From Thermoanaerobacterium xylanolyticum LX-11 (GTDB taxonomy: Bacteria; Bacillota; Thermoanaerobacteria; Thermoanaerobacterales; Thermoanaerobacteraceae), in assembly GCF_000189775.2 (NCBI RefSeq), contig NC_015555.1, forward strand, positions 2,470,359-2,534,358: DNA of 64,000 nt. The letters run 5' to 3'. A program made the translations under genes and the position numbers. How positions within the stretch are numbered: the stretch's first letter is position 1; every line of letters begins with the position of its first letter. Below, piece after piece: positions 63,163 to 64,000 of the stretch. The notes under the pieces are model-generated. The model saw only the letters and a list, made by a program, of their open reading frames with translations. It had not been told where the DNA came from and made no database searches.

Positions 63163-63497
63163 TTATCATTCACCATATAAAGAGAAGATTTTTTAAGAAG
63201 CCTTCTCATAGCATTTCCTAACGTATAAAAATCTGACTCTACAATTTTATTTCTGGCAATAAAAATAATGTCGTATCCTTTTTTTAAATCTCCATCTAAC
63301 AACCTGAAATTTTCATACAACAACCTCTTGTAGCGATTTCTAACTACACTCTTACCTATTTTTTTACTGATAGAAAAACCGACTCTATTGACATCCAAAC
63401 CATTTTCTAAAAAATACATGACGATGTATTGATTAGAAATAGATTTCCCATGCCTATAAACATTCTTAAAATCTCTACTGCGTTTTATCTTTATCAT
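63159..63497 (-). CDS. rnpA: Ribonuclease P protein component
   Basis: RnpA is the protein subunit of RNase P. The 112-residue form starts [20 protein letters not shown] and has the RNR signature [20 protein letters not shown]. The best ribosome-binding site (GGAGG) is 15 bases before this ATG, which is long; an in-frame ATG at 63536 would add 13 residues. Family length favours the shorter form. Confidence 0.96.
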   Translation of the reverse strand: MIKIKRSRDFKNVYRHGKSISNQYIVMYFLENGLDVNRVGFSISKKIGKSVVRNRYKRLLYENFRLLDGDLKKGYDIIFIARNKIVESDFYTLGNAMRRLLKKSSLYMVNDK

Positions 63498-63547
63498 ATC
63501 ATATATTATAAACCTCCGATTGCAAAAAAGGCCCATTAAGGCCTTCC

Positions 63548-63682
63548 TTATGCTGTCAACCTATGTCTACCTTTTCTCCTTCTTCTTCTTAAAACATCAC
63601 GACCATCTTTCGTAGACATCCTTTTTCTAAATCCATGTTCCTTTTTTCTATGCCTTACTTTTGGCTGATGTGTACGTAACAC
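63548..63682 (-). CDS. rpmH: Ribosomal protein bL34
   Basis: A 44-residue protein: [20 protein letters not shown], then [20 protein letters not shown] and RLTA, aligning residue by residue with L34. The start is GTG at 63682, preceded by GGAGGTG; an open frame upstream is not part of the protein. It is the first gene of the rpmH-rnpA-yidD-yidC-jag operon next to oriC. Confidence 0.97.
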   Translation of the reverse strand: MLRTHQPKVRHRKKEHGFRKRMSTKDGRDVLRRRRRKGRHRLTA

Positions 63683-63742
63683 TACTACACCTCCTAAAAC
63701 CATAAAAATGCTAATAAGATTATATCGTTTATTTATGTGCAT

Positions 63743-64000
63743 GTCAATAAATTAATCCACTAATGTTATTAACATATTAAAAAGTTTTATTCAATAGCTG
63801 TTAATAATTTTTATTTTTTTATTGATAATGTGTTAATATTTTGGTATCATATAATCGAAGTTGTTAATAAGTTTTAAAATTTATCAGTATGTATATTTAG
63901 TTATTCACAGGTTGTGTATAAATCTGTGAATAACTTGTTATTATTTTGATTTATTTTTTATTCATTAATTTTATAATTAGGTTTTTTAAGCCTTTTTTAA
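63743..64000. other. Edge of oriC: AT-rich rpmH-dnaA intergenic region with DnaA boxes
   Basis: The strongly AT-rich stretch up to the right edge contains DnaA-box-like 9-mers: TTATTCACA at 63901-63909, TGTGTATAA (inverse of TTATACACA) at 63913-63921 and TGTGAATAA (inverse of TTATTCACA) at 63925-63933. Several TGTTAATA motifs occur near 63770-63870. dnaA itself would lie beyond the edge on the plus strand. This is the usual origin position, between rpmH and dnaA. Confidence 0.85.

Noticed and set aside
63683..63742. A longer rpmH product beginning at 63742
   Set aside because: L34 is about 44 residues; the upstream part is hydrophobic, unrelated and contains the ribosome-binding site.

Overview
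The window looks like the chromosome of an anaerobic, spore-forming, low-GC Firmicute, most likely a thermophilic Clostridia of the Thermoanaerobacterium/Thermoanaerobacter type. The grounds are strong AT richness, a Firmicutes gene order next to oriC (rpmH-rnpA-yidD-yidC-jag-mnmE-mnmG-rsmG-noc-parA-parB), the spore-associated gene yyaC, a HydE-type hydrogenase maturase, and a type I-B (Cst1/Cst2) CRISPR system. The genus is inferred from gene content; no database was searched. The right edge enters the rpmH-dnaA intergenic origin region with DnaA boxes. Nearly all backbone genes lie on the minus strand, pointing away from oriC and therefore co-directional with replication.

Layout. (1) 1-7.4 kb: a minus-strand type I-B cas operon, cas8b/cst1-cas7/cst2-cas5-cas3-cas4-cas1-cas2-cas6; cas6 runs off the left edge and no CRISPR array is visible. 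(2) 7.5-9.8 kb: a DUF1646 cation-transporter gene behind a structured leader that resembles a Na+-I (DUF1646-motif) riboswitch, then a YkgJ-like Cys-cluster protein and a DUF2892 membrane protein. (3) 9.8-26.7 kb: a graveyard of mobile elements. It holds an IS3 element inside an ISLre2-type remnant, two nearly identical IS110-family copies in inverted orientation (12030-13786 and 22162-23918), an IS200/IS605 TnpA element, a second decayed IS3, an rve-transposase/ExeA-ATPase element, an intact-looking IS4 element, an IstB remnant and a second ISLre2 remnant. Between the IS110 copies lie the ruins of a possible peptide or natural-product locus: a truncated papain/C39-like protein, a PQQ-type beta-propeller gene split by IS200/IS605, and a frameshifted ABC exporter. 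(4) 26.9-37.8 kb: tRNA-Thr, purA with an FAD oxidoreductase behind a probable PurR-type operator, a ThrE-type transporter pair, a chemoreceptor, a small XapX protein, a two-component system, and a Mg2+ module (M-box riboswitch, terminator, 28-codon leader ORF, MgtE_N/CBS protein, NRAMP-related transporter). (5) 37.8-46.4 kb: Crp-type regulator, dnaB, rplI, gdpP, yybS-like, mazG-like, the rpsF-ssb-rpsR operon with an S6:S18-type leader, DUF951, mscS, cvpA. (6) 46.5-54.5 kb: yyaC, cphA-cphB, a lipid kinase, DUF4446, a cysteine desulfurase and a DUF3343-HydE fusion. (7) 54.5-64 kb: parB, parA, noc, two parS-like sites, a Nudix gene, rsmG, mnmG, mnmE, jag, yidC, yidD, rnpA, rpmH and the edge of oriC.

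The signals most worth following are RNA-level: the long structured 3' non-coding part of the IS110 elements (candidate bridge RNA), the DUF1646 leader, the M-box plus leader-peptide arrangement ahead of an NRAMP-type transporter, and the GC-rich structured segment beside the rve/ExeA element. At the protein level, the DUF3343-HydE fusion beside a cysteine desulfurase stands out.
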